A model generated the notes under the pieces. The model saw nothing but the letters and a program-made list of their open reading frames with translations, did not search any database and had not been told where the DNA came from. From Mycobacterium seoulense (GTDB lineage Bacteria; Actinomycetota; Actinomycetes; Mycobacteriales; Mycobacteriaceae), in contig NZ_AP022582.1 in NCBI RefSeq assembly GCF_010731595.1, forward strand, positions 2,418,001 through 2,482,000: a stretch of DNA of 64,000 bases. The letters are read 5' to 3'. The position numbers and the translations under genes were made by a program. Shown here one piece after another: positions 16,894 to 26,239 of this stretch (the first letter of the stretch is position 1; every line of letters begins with the position of its first letter).

Positions 16894-18936
16894 CTATTCC
16901 TCGGGGATCTGGCGCTCGATCTCGTCGAGCCAGATGCGCGCGGACATGTCCGACGGCGCCCGCCAATCGCCGCGGGGCGACAGCGCGCCGCCGTGCGAGA
17001 CCTTGGGGCCGTTCGGCAACGCAGAGCGTTTGAATTGGCTGAACGAGTAGAACCGCTGCACGAAGATGCCGAGCCAGTGCCGAATCTCCTTCAGCGAATA
17101 TGTCGGTCGCTTTTCATCGGGGAACCCCGGCGGCCAGTTACCCTGCTCCGGGTCGCTCCACGCATGCCAGGCCAAGAACGCGATCTTCGACGGCCGGAAC
17201 CCGTAGCGCAGCACATGGAAAAGCGAAAAGTCTTGCAGGGCATACGGACCCACCTTGGCCTCGCTGCTCTGCAACTCCTCTTCTTCGCCGCTCGGGACGA
17301 GTTCCGGGGTGATCTCGGTGTCCAGCACCGACTGCAGCACGTCGGTGACGTCGGACTCGAACTGTCCCGACGAGATGACCCAGCGGATCAGATGCTGAAT
17401 CAGCGTCTTGGGGACACCGCCGTTGACGTTGTAGTGCGACATCTGGTCGCCCACCCCATACGTGGACCAGCCCAGCCCCAGCTCAGAAAGGTCACCGGTG
17501 CCGAGCACGATGCCGCCGCGCTGGTTGGCCAACCGGAACAGGTAATCGGTGCGCAGGCCCGCCTGCACGTTCTCGAAGGTGACGTCGTAGACCTTTTCCC
17601 CGCGCCCGAACGGGTGGTCGATCTCCTTGAACATCACCATTGCGGTCTCGGTGATGTCGATTTCGGAGAAGGTGACCCCGAGTGCGCGGCACAGCTCGAT
17701 GGCGTTGCGTTTGGTGCGATCCCCCGTCGCGAAGCCGGGTAGCGTGAACGCCAAAATGTCGCTGCGCGGCCGTTCTTCGCGGTCCATCGCGCGCGCCGCA
17801 ACGATCAGCGCGTGCGTCGAATCCAGCCCGCCGGAGACGCCGATGACGATCTTCGGGTAGTTCAATGCCCGCAGCCGCTGCTCGAGCCCGGACACCTGGA
17901 TGTTGTAGGCCTCGTAGCAATCCTGTTCCAGGCGTTCGCGGTTCGCGGGGACGAACGGGAACCGCTCCACGTCGCGGCGCAATCCGATGTCACCACTGGG
18001 CGGGTCCAACCGGAAGTCGATGCGCCGGAACGATTCGGCCGACCCGCGGTGATGGCGCCGGTTGTCGTCGAATGTCCCCATCCGCAACCGTTCCGAGCGC
18101 AACAGGTCGATGTCCACGTCGGCGACGCTGCGTCGTTCCCCTTTCGGGAAGCGTTCGGAGGAGGCCAGCAGCTCGCCGTTCTCCCACACCATGGTTTGCC
18201 CGTCCCAGGCCAGGTCGGTGGTCGACTCCCCCTCGCCCGCGGCGGCGTAGACGTAGGCGGCCAGGCACCGCGCCGATGCCGAGCGGGCCAACAGGCAGCG
18301 GTCCTCGGCGCGACCGATCGTGATGGGGCTGCCGGAAAGGTTCGCCAGCACCGTCGCCCCCGCCAGCGCGGCCTCCGCACTGGGCGGGATCGGCACGAAC
18401 ATGTCCTCGCAGATTTCCACGTGCAGCACGAAGTCGGGCACGTCCGACGCGCCGAACAGCAGGTCCGGACCGAACGGGACGTCGGCGTCGCAGATCCGGA
18501 TGGTGCCGCGCTCGTCGTCCCCCGCCGCGATCTGACGGCCCTCGTAGAACTCCCGGTAGGTGGGCAGATACGACTTCGGCACCACCCCCAGCACCGCGCC
18601 ACGGTGGATGACCACCGCGGTGTTGTAGATGCGATGCCGATAGCGCAGCGGGGCACCCACAACGAGGACCGGCAGCAGATCGGTGGAGGCGGCGACGATG
18701 CTCTCTACGGCGGTTTTGACGTCGTCGAGCAACAGGTCCTGCATGACGATGTCCTCGATGGAGTACCCGGACAGCGTCAGCTCGGGGAAGACGGCCACCG
18801 CGACGCCGTCGTCGTGGCAGGCGCGCGCCAGCCGGAGGACCGACTCCGCGTTGGCCGCCGGATCGGCGAGCGCGGTGTGATGCGTGCAGGCAGCGACCCG
18901 GACGAAGCCCTGGCTGTAAGCGTTGTAAAAGTCCAT
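16894..18936 (-). CDS. nadE: Glutamine-dependent NAD synthetase
   Basis: 680 residues, matching the two-domain Rv2438c type. The N-terminal nitrilase-like glutaminase (~1-300) has the catalytic set: Glu in FPELTLSGYS, Lys in VPKSYLPTYREFYEGR, Cys in VEICEDMF. The C-terminal synthetase has the PP-loop GVSGGLDSTHALIV, DITETAMVMF and GTGDLSELGLGWSTYGVGDQ. It converts nicotinate adenine dinucleotide to NAD using ammonia channelled from glutamine. Start ATG 18936 (MDFYNAYSQGF) is conserved in mycobacteria. Divergent from the isochorismatase-like gene with only 59 bases between the starts. Confidence 0.97.
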   Translation of the reverse strand: MDFYNAYSQGFVRVAACTHHTALADPAANAESVLRLARACHDDGVAVAVFPELTLSGYSIEDIVMQDLLLDDVKTAVESIVAASTDLLPVLVVGAPLRYRHRIYNTAVVIHRGAVLGVVPKSYLPTYREFYEGRQIAAGDDERGTIRICDADVPFGPDLLFGASDVPDFVLHVEICEDMFVPIPPSAEAALAGATVLANLSGSPITIGRAEDRCLLARSASARCLAAYVYAAAGEGESTTDLAWDGQTMVWENGELLASSERFPKGERRSVADVDIDLLRSERLRMGTFDDNRRHHRGSAESFRRIDFRLDPPSGDIGLRRDVERFPFVPANRERLEQDCYEAYNIQVSGLEQRLRALNYPKIVIGVSGGLDSTHALIVAARAMDREERPRSDILAFTLPGFATGDRTKRNAIELCRALGVTFSEIDITETAMVMFKEIDHPFGRGEKVYDVTFENVQAGLRTDYLFRLANQRGGIVLGTGDLSELGLGWSTYGVGDQMSHYNVNGGVPKTLIQHLIRWVISSGQFESDVTDVLQSVLDTEITPELVPSGEEEELQSSEAKVGPYALQDFSLFHVLRYGFRPSKIAFLAWHAWSDPEQGNWPPGFPDEKRPTYSLKEIRHWLGIFVQRFYSFSQFKRSALPNGPKVSHGGALSPRGDWRAPSDMSARIWLDEIERQIPEE

Positions 18937-18995
18937 CGCCCTTCCATTGTCGCCTGGCCTGTGTCAACCCGGTGCCGCCGGGTATCCCCTCCATC

Positions 18996-19535
18996 ATGAG
19001 CGATACCGCCGTGGTCGTGGTCGACATGATGAACACCTATGAGCATCCCGATGCTGAAGAACTAATACCCAATGTCGGCAAGATCATCGACCCGCTGGCC
19101 GATTTGGTGCGGCGCGCGCGCGAATCCGACGACATCGACCTCGTGTACGTCAACGACAACTACGGCGACTTCGCCGCCCAGTTCTCCGACATCGTCGGGT
19201 CAGCCCTCGATGGGGCGCGGCCCGATCTGGTCAAGCCGATCGTGCCGGCCGGGGACTGCCGCGTGATGACCAAGGTGCGGCACAGCGCCTTTTACGCGAC
19301 CGCGCTGGCGTATCTGCTCAACCGTCTGGAGACCAAGCGACTGATCATCACCGGGCAGGTCACCGAGCAGTGCATCCTCTACACCGCACTCGACGCCTAC
19401 GTGCGCCACTTCCCCGTGGTGATTCCGACCGACGCCGTCGCCCACATCGACCCCGAACTCGGCGCCGCGGCGCTGAAGATGATGGAGACCAACATGTCGG
19501 CCGAGGTCACCACGGCCGCGGAGTGCCTCGGCTAG
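18996..19535 (+). CDS. Isochorismatase-like cysteine hydrolase
   Basis: 179 residues from ATG 18996. The superfamily triad is visible: Asp in AVVVVDMMNTYEH, Lys in VMTKVRHSAFYAT, Cys in TGQVTEQCILYTALDAYVRH, with the expected cis-peptide VT-E-QC neighbourhood. Nicotinamidases carry a DxH metal motif after strand 2; here the equivalent reads VNDNYGDF, so nicotinamidase activity is not supported although nadE is the divergent neighbour. The gene is absent from this locus in M. tuberculosis (recalled). Substrate unknown; amide or ester hydrolysis is likely. Followed 98 bases later by a sirtuin gene on the same strand. Confidence 0.85.
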   Translation: MSDTAVVVVDMMNTYEHPDAEELIPNVGKIIDPLADLVRRARESDDIDLVYVNDNYGDFAAQFSDIVGSALDGARPDLVKPIVPAGDCRVMTKVRHSAFYATALAYLLNRLETKRLIITGQVTEQCILYTALDAYVRHFPVVIPTDAVAHIDPELGAAALKMMETNMSAEVTTAAECLG

Positions 19536-19633
19536 CGACTGGCGCCGCGTGCGCGAAATGCCCGCCCCGCCTGCGTGTCGGTGCCCGAACACGCACGCTC
19601 CTGCGGGGCCGCGGGACCCGTACCCTCGATCAC

Positions 19634-20482
19634 GTGACCACCCCCTGCGCAGAATCGCCCGAACTGGTCGCGCTGCTCGCCGGTCGCCGGATCGCGGTGC
19701 TGACGGGCGCCGGCCTGTCCACCGACTCCGGCATTCCCGACTACCGCGGGCCCGATGCACCGCCCAGCAATCCCATGACGATCCGCCAGTTCACCTCGGA
19801 CCCGGTGTTCCGGCAGCGCTACTGGGCGCGCAACCACGTCGGCTGGCGACACATGGACGACACCCTGCCCAACGCCGGGCACCGCGCGCTGGCCGCGCTC
19901 GAGCGCGCTTCGGTGGTGACCGGGGTGATCACCCAGAACGTCGACCTGCTGCACAGCAAGGCCGGCAGCCTAAACGTCGTCAACCTGCACGGCACCTACG
20001 CGCAGGTCGTCTGCCTGCGCTGCGGATACACCATGAGCCGCGCCGCGCTGGCCGAACAGCTGGAGGCGCTCAACCCGGGATTCGTCGAGCGCGCCGAAGC
20101 GGTGGGCGGTCTCGCGGTGGCACCCGACGCCGACGCGGTCGTCGCCGATACCACCTCGTTCAGGTATCTCGACTGTCCGCACTGCGGCGGCATGCTCAAG
20201 CCGGACATCGTCTACTTCGGCGAAAACGTCGCCAAACACATTGTCGACCAAGCATATTCACTCGTGAGCGAAGCCGAAGCGCTGCTGGTCGCCGGCTCGT
20301 CGCTGACGGTGTTCTCCGGCTACCGGTTCGTGCGTCACGCCGCCGCGCTGGGCAGGCCGGTCGCCATCATCAACCGGGGCCGGACCCGCGGGGACGACCT
20401 GGCCACCGTCAAGGTCGACGGCGGCTGCTCCGAGCTGCTGACCCTGCTGGCCGACGAGTTATCGCCGATAGCAACGCGTTAG
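19634..20482 (+). CDS. Sir2-family NAD-dependent protein deacylase (class II-like)
   Basis: 282 residues from GTG 19634. NAD-binding GAGLSTDSGIPDYRG, TQNVDLLHSKAG, catalytic His in NLHGTYAQVVCLRC, and two zinc CxxC pairs (CLRCGY, CPHCGG), then GSSLTVFSGYRFVRHA. The spacing and GIPDYRGP motif resemble SIRT4-type class II rather than the class III CobB type (M. tuberculosis Rv1151c). It removes acyl groups from lysines with release of nicotinamide. The stop overlaps the convergent P450 stop by 4 bases. The isochorismatase-like gene upstream may share its promoter. The targets are unknown. Confidence 0.9.
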   Translation: MTTPCAESPELVALLAGRRIAVLTGAGLSTDSGIPDYRGPDAPPSNPMTIRQFTSDPVFRQRYWARNHVGWRHMDDTLPNAGHRALAALERASVVTGVITQNVDLLHSKAGSLNVVNLHGTYAQVVCLRCGYTMSRAALAEQLEALNPGFVERAEAVGGLAVAPDADAVVADTTSFRYLDCPHCGGMLKPDIVYFGENVAKHIVDQAYSLVSEAEALLVAGSSLTVFSGYRFVRHAAALGRPVAIINRGRTRGDDLATVKVDGGCSELLTLLADELSPIATR

Positions 20483-21756
20483 AACGTGCACGGCATGCTG
20501 CGGATGGCGTGCACGAAATTGCCCGCCACATAGGCGGGATCGCCCGCCTGGATGTCCGGCAGCTGGCGCAGCAGCTCGCCGAAGATGGCCCGCAGCTGCG
20601 CCCGGGCGACATGCGCGCCGAGGCAGAAGTGCACTCCGCCACCGCCGAAACCGACGTGCGGGTTGGGGCTGCGGCTCAGATCCAACCGCTCCGGGTGGTC
20701 GAAAACGTCGGTGTCCCAGTTTCCGGACGGATAGAACATCACGACCTTCTCGCCCGCCCGGATGCTCTGGCCGGCTAGTTCACAGTCGGTTGCGGCGGTC
20801 CGGCGAAAGGTCATGACGGGCGACGCCCATCGGATGAACTCCTCGACGGCGGTACCGATCCGGTTGTCGAAATCCGCTGCGAGCCAGGCCCGCTGGTCGG
20901 GAAAGTCGGTGAGCGCCTTCATGGCGTGACTGGTGGTCTGACGGGTGGTGTCGTTGGCGGCCACCGAAAGCAGGACGAAGAAGGCGGACACCTCCGCGTC
21001 GGTCAGCCGGTCGCCGTCCACCTCGGCGTTCACCAGGCCGCTGAACAGGTCGTCGCCCGGATGCTCGCGGCGTTCGGCCGCCAGCCTCCCGGCGATCTGG
21101 TGCAGATACACCTGGTTTTCGACCAGGACCTCCATCGGGTGACGACCGTCGAGGTAGACCGGGTCGGCCCAGGACACCAGCGCGTCGGCGGCATGTGCCA
21201 CCCGCTCCCGCTCCGATTCCGGGATTCCCACCATGTCCGACAACGTGCGGATCGGCAGTTGCTTGGCGCAGTGGTCGACGAAATCGGCGCCGCTGCCGGC
21301 GCACTGGAGTTCTTCGACGATGGCCCTGGCGTTCGCCTGGATCGAGTCCTCGATGCGGCGGATCTGCCGCGGCGTGAACGCGGCGCTGACCAGCTTGCGC
21401 AACTTGGTGTGTCGCGGCGGGTCCATCGCCAGGAACGACTGCGACGCTTCGAGCAACTCCACCGGGATGTTCTCGAACATCACGCCCAGGCCGGACAGGA
21501 ACGCCTCGTTGTTGCGGCTGACCGCGACGATGTCCGCGCGCCGGGTGACCGCCCAATACCCGGGGTCGTCGGGATCGGGCATCAGGGCGTCCTCCACCGG
21601 TGGGTGCCAGCTCACCGGCCGCTCGGCCCGCAGCACAGCGAATGAGCGCTCCCGGTCCGCCGCGGTCGTCGACCAAAACGCGCGCGAGGACAGGTCGATC
21701 GGGTCGTAGGCGCGGCCGGGCTTCCCGGTGCCCGACATCCCGGTCATCACGGTCAT
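20479..21756 (-). CDS. Cytochrome P450
   Basis: 425 residues from ATG 21756, which has GGAGG seven bases upstream; the 5' extension to 21804 is unlikely. Heme-binding loop FGGGGVHFCLGAHVARAQL with the thiolate Cys, I-helix AANDTTRQTTSHA (oxygen-activating acid/Thr pair), ExxR in EEFIRW, and PPRHTKLRKLVSAAFTPRQI. By eye it is closest to the mycobacterial CYP124/125/142 group that oxidises lipid and sterol side chains, but the family cannot be fixed without a search. No ferredoxin lies nearby, so electrons must come from elsewhere. Divergent from a TetR gene, with a palindrome between them. Confidence 0.94.
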   Translation of the reverse strand: MTVMTGMSGTGKPGRAYDPIDLSSRAFWSTTAADRERSFAVLRAERPVSWHPPVEDALMPDPDDPGYWAVTRRADIVAVSRNNEAFLSGLGVMFENIPVELLEASQSFLAMDPPRHTKLRKLVSAAFTPRQIRRIEDSIQANARAIVEELQCAGSGADFVDHCAKQLPIRTLSDMVGIPESERERVAHAADALVSWADPVYLDGRHPMEVLVENQVYLHQIAGRLAAERREHPGDDLFSGLVNAEVDGDRLTDAEVSAFFVLLSVAANDTTRQTTSHAMKALTDFPDQRAWLAADFDNRIGTAVEEFIRWASPVMTFRRTAATDCELAGQSIRAGEKVVMFYPSGNWDTDVFDHPERLDLSRSPNPHVGFGGGGVHFCLGAHVARAQLRAIFGELLRQLPDIQAGDPAYVAGNFVHAIRSMPCTF

Positions 21757-21809
21757 GGTGATCCTCCGTTGGGTATGACCTCGGTCACAGACTGCCAGCG
21801 ACATTATGC

Positions 21810-21826
21810 CTAGACAGTATGTCTAG
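21810..21826. promoter_or_regulatory. Palindromic operator, likely TetR site, between P450 and tetR
   Basis: Seven-base arms CTAGACA and TGTCTAG are separated by GTA. The palindrome is the clearest symmetric element in the 102-base gap between the two divergent starts (21756 and 21859). It is 54 bases from the P450 start and 33 bases from the tetR start. A TetR protein commonly represses both its own gene and its divergent neighbour through such a site. Confidence 0.7.
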
Positions 21827-21858
21827 TCAAGTTGTCAAACGGGTTCTATGCTGGGTGA

Positions 21859-22509
21859 ATGCCATCGGTCACCCGGAAGCCGCAGGCCAACCGGGAACAG
21901 GAACGTCAGCAGCGACGAGAGCAGATCGAGCGCCGGCTGCTGGACGCCACCGAGCGCCTGATGCGCGGCGGCGCCAGCTTCACCGAACTCAGCGTGGACC
22001 GGCTGTCGACCGAGGCCGGCATCTCCCGCGCGAGTTTCTACGTCTATTTCGAGGACAAGGGCCACCTGCTGCGCCGCCTGGCCAATCAGGTGTTCGCCGA
22101 CCTCGCCGACAGCGCGGACCGCTGGTGGAGCGTGTCGTCGCGGCACGATCCCGAAGACGTCCGCGCGGCGATGGACGGCATCATCGCGAGCTACCGGCGA
22201 CACCAACCGGTGCTGGTCGCACTCAACGAGATGGCCGGCTATGACCCGCTGGTCGCGGCGACCTACCGCAACCTGCTGACGGCGGTCACCGGACGGATGA
22301 CCCGGGTCATCGAGGAAGGCCAGGCCGACGGCTCGATTCGGCCGGGGTTGCCCGCGGCCACCACCGCCAGCGCGCTGACCTGGATGGTCGAGCGCGCGTG
22401 CCAGCAGAACCTCCCGGTGAAGCCGATCGACTACGACGCGGAGCTGGGGGCCACACTGGCCGAAATAGTCTGGGGCGCACTGTATCTCAAGTCGGCCTCG
22501 GCGCGATGA
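21859..22509 (+). CDS. TetR-family transcriptional regulator
   Basis: 216 residues. The helix-turn-helix lies at ~40-65: LSVDRLSTEAGISRASFYVY followed by FEDKGHLLRRLA. The C-terminal ligand-binding half (~80-210) is helical with no recognised specificity. The N-terminus is very rich in Gln/Arg (QANREQERQQRREQIERR). Start ATG 21859. The divergent P450 and intervening palindrome make it the probable local repressor of the P450, with the P450 substrate or product a plausible effector (inference). Overlapping plus-strand frames to 22895 look like shadows. Confidence 0.9.
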   Translation: MPSVTRKPQANREQERQQRREQIERRLLDATERLMRGGASFTELSVDRLSTEAGISRASFYVYFEDKGHLLRRLANQVFADLADSADRWWSVSSRHDPEDVRAAMDGIIASYRRHQPVLVALNEMAGYDPLVAATYRNLLTAVTGRMTRVIEEGQADGSIRPGLPAATTASALTWMVERACQQNLPVKPIDYDAELGATLAEIVWGALYLKSASAR

Positions 22510-22544
22510 CGCCCGGTGAGCTCGACCGCTGTGACGAGAACAAC

Positions 22545-22564
22545 ATAGTTAATACCCTAACTAT
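22545..22564. promoter_or_regulatory. Inverted repeat upstream of OhrR-type regulator gene
   Basis: Seven-base arms ATAGTTA and TAACTAT are separated by six bases, in an AT-rich stretch 17 bases before the regulator start. Placement and symmetry fit a MarR/OhrR autoregulatory operator. Confidence 0.6.
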
Positions 22565-22581
22565 TAGCGTACCATGCGAGT

Positions 22582-23073
22582 ATGGCATCGCCGGCCACGC
22601 AGCAGCACGACCCGCTCTCCCTCGAACAGCAGGTCTGTTTCGCGCTGAGCGTGACCAACCGCGCCGTCCTGGCGGTCTACCGGCCGCTACTGGAGCCGCT
22701 GGGCCTGACCCACCCTCAGTATCTGGTGATGCTGACACTCTGGGATCACCAGAAGTCAGCGGCGGGACAGCGAAAACCTCTGTCGGTAAAGGAGATTGCG
22801 GCCACGTTGCAGATGGATTCGGCCACCCTGTCACCGATGCTCAAGCGCCTCGAGGGGCTCGGCCTGATCACCCGTACGCGAAGCGCGATCGATGAGCGCT
22901 CCACCGACGTCAGACTCACCGACAGCGGCACCGCCTTGCGTCGGCGTGCGCAGAAGATTCCGCCCGCCGTCGTCGCGCGTCTGGGCGTCGGCATGGACGA
23001 ACTTCAGCACCTGCACCAGGTGCTCACCCGCATCAACGCGGCCGCCTTGGCAGCGGGCGCATTGCAGTCCTGA
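22582..23073 (+). CDS. MarR-family regulator of the OhrR (organic hydroperoxide-sensing) type
   Basis: 163 residues. The N-terminal LEQQVCFALSVTNRAVLAVY carries the conserved reactive Cys of OhrR, and PLGLTHPQYLVMLTLWDHQ is the family hallmark region. The winged helix includes LSVKEIAATLQMDSATLSPM and the wing DERSTDVRLTDSG. OhrR normally represses an organic hydroperoxide reductase gene (ohr) and is inactivated by Cys oxidation. No ohr is adjacent; the next gene encodes a DUF5313 protein 24 bases downstream. An inverted repeat lies just upstream. No ribosome site is visible, so the transcript could be nearly leaderless. Confidence 0.88.
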   Translation: MASPATQQHDPLSLEQQVCFALSVTNRAVLAVYRPLLEPLGLTHPQYLVMLTLWDHQKSAAGQRKPLSVKEIAATLQMDSATLSPMLKRLEGLGLITRTRSAIDERSTDVRLTDSGTALRRRAQKIPPAVVARLGVGMDELQHLHQVLTRINAAALAAGALQS

Positions 23074-23097
23074 AACCGCCCGCCCATAGGAGCCACC

Positions 23098-23517
23098 ATG
23101 ACCCGCACCAAACCCAACATCTGGCAACACATCGCCTACTCCTACGGTCGATGCCTGCCCAGCTCGATGCGCGACTGGGTCGCCCACGATCTGGCGGGCA
23201 AGGGAGCCGTGCGCCGGCACATGATCCGGTGGGCCATACCGCCGCTGTTCGTTCTCGCGCCCTTCTGGTTGCTGCCCGCCTCGCTGTACGTGCATACCGA
23301 GATGACGGTGCCGCTCTACATCTGGGCGCTGCTGATCTCGCTTGCGTTGAACAAGGTCTGGCGCCGACACCGGCTGGCGCAGCACGGCCTCGACCCGAAC
23401 CTGGTCGACGTGATCAAGAACAAGAAACAAGCGAAGATGCACGAGGACTACGCGCGCCGTTTCGGCCCGCGCCCGGAAACGGCGGCGTGGCAGGACAACA
23501 GCAACCCGTTCACCTAG
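23098..23517 (+). CDS. DUF5313-type membrane protein
   Basis: 139 residues, with two central hydrophobic helices (IPPLFVLAPFWLLPASLYV and MTVPLYIWALLISLALNKVW). The flanks NIWQHIAYSYGRCLPSSMRDWVAHDL and the C-terminal NLVDVIKNKKQAKMHEDYA contain the pattern I associate with mycobacterial DUF5313 proteins. GGAG ribosome site before ATG 23098. Co-directional with, and 24 bases after, the OhrR-type regulator, so possibly under redox control. It converges on proB with only 5 bases between the stops. Function unknown. Confidence 0.78.
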   Translation: MTRTKPNIWQHIAYSYGRCLPSSMRDWVAHDLAGKGAVRRHMIRWAIPPLFVLAPFWLLPASLYVHTEMTVPLYIWALLISLALNKVWRRHRLAQHGLDPNLVDVIKNKKQAKMHEDYARRFGPRPETAAWQDNSNPFT

Positions 23518-23522
23518 CCGGC

Positions 23523-24626
23523 TTACACCGCCACCAGGTCGTCGGCGTGCACCGCGGGCCGGCGTAGCTCACCGGGCAGCTGGGAGGTCGACCGGCCGAT
23601 CATGGTGGCCAGTTCGGTGGCGTCGTAGGCCACCACGCCGCGAGCCACCATGACCGCGTCCGGGCCGCGCAATTCGACGACGTCGCCCGCATAGAACCGG
23701 CCCGACACGCCGGTGATACCGGCGGCCAGCAGCGAGCGGCGCTGGCCCAGTACCGCGCGCACCGCGCCCTCGTCCAGGGTCAGCGCACCGGCCGCCTCGG
23801 CGGCATAGCGCACCCAGAATCGCCGGGCCGACATCCGTTGTGGCCGTGCGGCGAATACCGTGCCGACCGAGGCGTCGCTCAGCGCTGTCGCGGCGTCGGC
23901 CGCGGCGGCGAGCAGCACCGGCACCCCGGCGTCGGCGGCCAGCAACGCCGAGGACATCTTCGATACCATCCCGCCGGTCCCCAGGTCGCTGCCGGGGCCG
24001 GCGACCACACCGGCCAGATCCGTCGCGCCCGATACCTCAGCAATAAAATTGGCGCCCTTGATCTTTCGTGGATCGGCGTCGTACAGGCCGTCGATATCGG
24101 AGAGCAGCACCAGGGCTTCGGCGCCGACGAGGTGCGCCACCAGCGCCGACAGCCGATCGTTGTCGCCGAACCGAATCTCGTTGGTGGCCACCGTGTCGTT
24201 CTCGTTGACGATCGCCACCGCGTGCAGGGCCCGCAGCCGGTCCAGCGTGCGCTGGGCGTTCGTGTGCTGGGCCCGCATGGAGATGTCGTGCGCGGTCAGC
24301 AGCACCTGCCCGACCGTGCGCCCGTACCGGGCGAACGCCGCGCTCCACGCGTTGACCAGCGCGACCTGCCCGACGCTGGCCGCGGCCTGCTTGGTCGCCA
24401 AATCCTTGGGGCGGCGGGTCAATCCGAGCGGTTCGATGCCGGCGGCGATGGCACCCGACGAGACGATGACGACGTCGGTGCCCGCCTTCATACGTGACTC
24501 GATGGCGTCGGCCAGCCCGGCCAGCCGACCGGCGTCGAAGACGCCGGACGCTGTGGTCAGCGCGTTGGTCCCGACCTTGACCACCAGGCTGCGCGCGGTC
24601 CGGACGGCCTCTCGGTGCGCGGTCAT
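23523..24626 (-). CDS. proB: Glutamate 5-kinase
   Basis: 367 residues. Phosphorylates glutamate to gamma-glutamyl phosphate, the first and feedback-controlled step of proline synthesis; product goes to ProA. Kinase domain with [47 protein letters not shown] and [15 protein letters not shown]-terminal PUA domain from ~280 ([20 protein letters not shown]). ATG 24626 has GAGGAG fourteen bases upstream; the frame open to 24767 is not needed. Seventy bases downstream of obg, on the same strand, as in other mycobacteria. Confidence 0.96.
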   Translation of the reverse strand: MTAHREAVRTARSLVVKVGTNALTTASGVFDAGRLAGLADAIESRMKAGTDVVIVSSGAIAAGIEPLGLTRRPKDLATKQAAASVGQVALVNAWSAAFARYGRTVGQVLLTAHDISMRAQHTNAQRTLDRLRALHAVAIVNENDTVATNEIRFGDNDRLSALVAHLVGAEALVLLSDIDGLYDADPRKIKGANFIAEVSGATDLAGVVAGPGSDLGTGGMVSKMSSALLAADAGVPVLLAAAADAATALSDASVGTVFAARPQRMSARRFWVRYAAEAAGALTLDEGAVRAVLGQRRSLLAAGITGVSGRFYAGDVVELRGPDAVMVARGVVAYDATELATMIGRSTSQLPGELRRPAVHADDLVAV

Positions 24627-24696
24627 GATGCGCCGCTTCTCCTCATCGCTTCGTCCCCCGCGAGCGGGCGGTGCCCCGCTGCATCGTCGCCGGCGG

Positions 24697-26139
24697 TCAC
24701 GACTCGTCACCGCGTTCGCGCCGCTGACGGCGGGCCGCCTTGCGCTCCGCGGCCCCGGTGCGTTCACTGCGCTCCAGCCGCACGTCGGTGCCTCTCCCGG
24801 ACATCGCGACGTGTTGGCCCGCGGGCGTTTGCGGCTCCCAGTCGAATGTCATGTCGCCGATGGTCACGGCGCACCCGGGTTTCGCGCCGAGTCGCAACAG
24901 TTCCTCCTCGACGCCCAGCCGGGCCAGCCGATCGGCGAGATAGCCCACGGCTTCATCGTTGTCGAAGTTGGTCTGCCGGACCCACCGCTGGGGCCGGGCA
25001 CCGGTGACCACGAAGCCGCCCTCGCCATCCGGTTCCACGGTGAAACCGCTGTCGTCGACGGGGACGGGACGGATCACCGGCCGCCGCGGCACGATCTGCG
25101 GGCGCGCGGCGTTGTATTCCGCGATCATCCGCCAGAGCCCGAAAACCAACGGCTGCAAACCTTCTCGCGACACCGTCGACACCAGGAAGACGGGCCAGCC
25201 GCGCTCGGCGACCTCGTCGCGGACGAATTCGGCGAGCTCCCGCGCCTCGGGCACGTCGATCTTGTTGAGCACCACCGCCCGTGGCCGCTCGGCGAGGTCG
25301 CCCAGCGTCGAATCGCCCTGCAGGGTGGGCGTATACGCGGCGAGTTCGGCTTCCAGCGCGTCGATGTCGGAGATCGGGTCGCGGCCCGGCTCCGAGGTGG
25401 CGCAGTCGACGACGTGCACCAGCACCGCGCAGCGCTCGATGTGCCGCAGGAAGTCAAGGCCGAGACCGCGGCCCTGTGACGCACCGGGAATCAGGCCCGG
25501 CACGTCGGCGGCGGTGAACGTGTGCTCGCCCGCCGACACCACGCCGAGATTGGGCACCAGCGTGGTGAACGGGTAGTCCGCGATCTTCGGTTTGGCCGCC
25601 GAGATCGCCGACACCAGTGACGATTTCCCGGCCGAGGGAAACCCGATGAGACCGACGTCGGCGACGGTCTTGAGCTCCAGCGTCAGGTCCCGCGCCTCAC
25701 CGGGCTCGCCGAGCAGCGCGAAGCCGGGGGCCTTGCGGGCGCGCGACGCGAGCGCCGCGTTGCCCAGGCCGCCGCGGCCACCGGCCGCCGCCTCGAAGCG
25801 GGTGCCCGCGCCCACCAGATCGGCCAGCAACCGGCCGTTTTCGTCCAGTACGACGGTGCCGTCGGGGACTTTGACCTCCAGATCGGTGCCGGCGGCACCG
25901 TCGCGGTTGCTGCCCATGCCCTGTTTGCCCGACGGCGCGGTGACGTGCGGGTGGAAGTGGAAGTCCAGCAGGGTCTGCACCTGCGGGTCGACGACGAACA
26001 CGACGCTGCCGCCGCGGCCACCGTTGCCGCCGTCCGGACCGCCCAGCGGCTTGAACTTCTCGCGGTGGACCGACGCGCAGCCGTTACCGCCGGAGCCCGC
26101 GCGCGCGTGGATGACGACCCGATCGACGAATCGAGGCAT
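24697..26139 (-). CDS. obg: GTPase Obg/CgtA
   Basis: 480 residues. Glycine-rich Obg fold (~1-160; [20 protein letters not shown]), Ras-like G domain with P-loop [31 protein letters not shown] and NKID, and a C-terminal OCT domain (~340-430). Acts in large ribosomal subunit maturation and stress control. Start ATG 26139 ([15 protein letters not shown]) is the conserved one. Part of rplU-rpmA-obg-proB. The C-terminal tail is basic ([15 protein letters not shown]). Confidence 0.97.
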   Translation of the reverse strand: MPRFVDRVVIHARAGSGGNGCASVHREKFKPLGGPDGGNGGRGGSVVFVVDPQVQTLLDFHFHPHVTAPSGKQGMGSNRDGAAGTDLEVKVPDGTVVLDENGRLLADLVGAGTRFEAAAGGRGGLGNAALASRARKAPGFALLGEPGEARDLTLELKTVADVGLIGFPSAGKSSLVSAISAAKPKIADYPFTTLVPNLGVVSAGEHTFTAADVPGLIPGASQGRGLGLDFLRHIERCAVLVHVVDCATSEPGRDPISDIDALEAELAAYTPTLQGDSTLGDLAERPRAVVLNKIDVPEARELAEFVRDEVAERGWPVFLVSTVSREGLQPLVFGLWRMIAEYNAARPQIVPRRPVIRPVPVDDSGFTVEPDGEGGFVVTGARPQRWVRQTNFDNDEAVGYLADRLARLGVEEELLRLGAKPGCAVTIGDMTFDWEPQTPAGQHVAMSGRGTDVRLERSERTGAAERKAARRQRRERGDES

Positions 26140-26239
26140 CGAGATACCAGCCCTTCGAAAGTCACGCCAGGGCGAAAATACCTCGCGAAGCCGCCGCGGC
26201 GTTTCCCCGCACGGGGGCGGTGCCCCCGGCTCGCGAGGC

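Noticed and set aside
18996..19535. Nicotinamidase (pncA-like) call
   Set aside because: The metal-binding DxH motif is not present; only the superfamily triad is.
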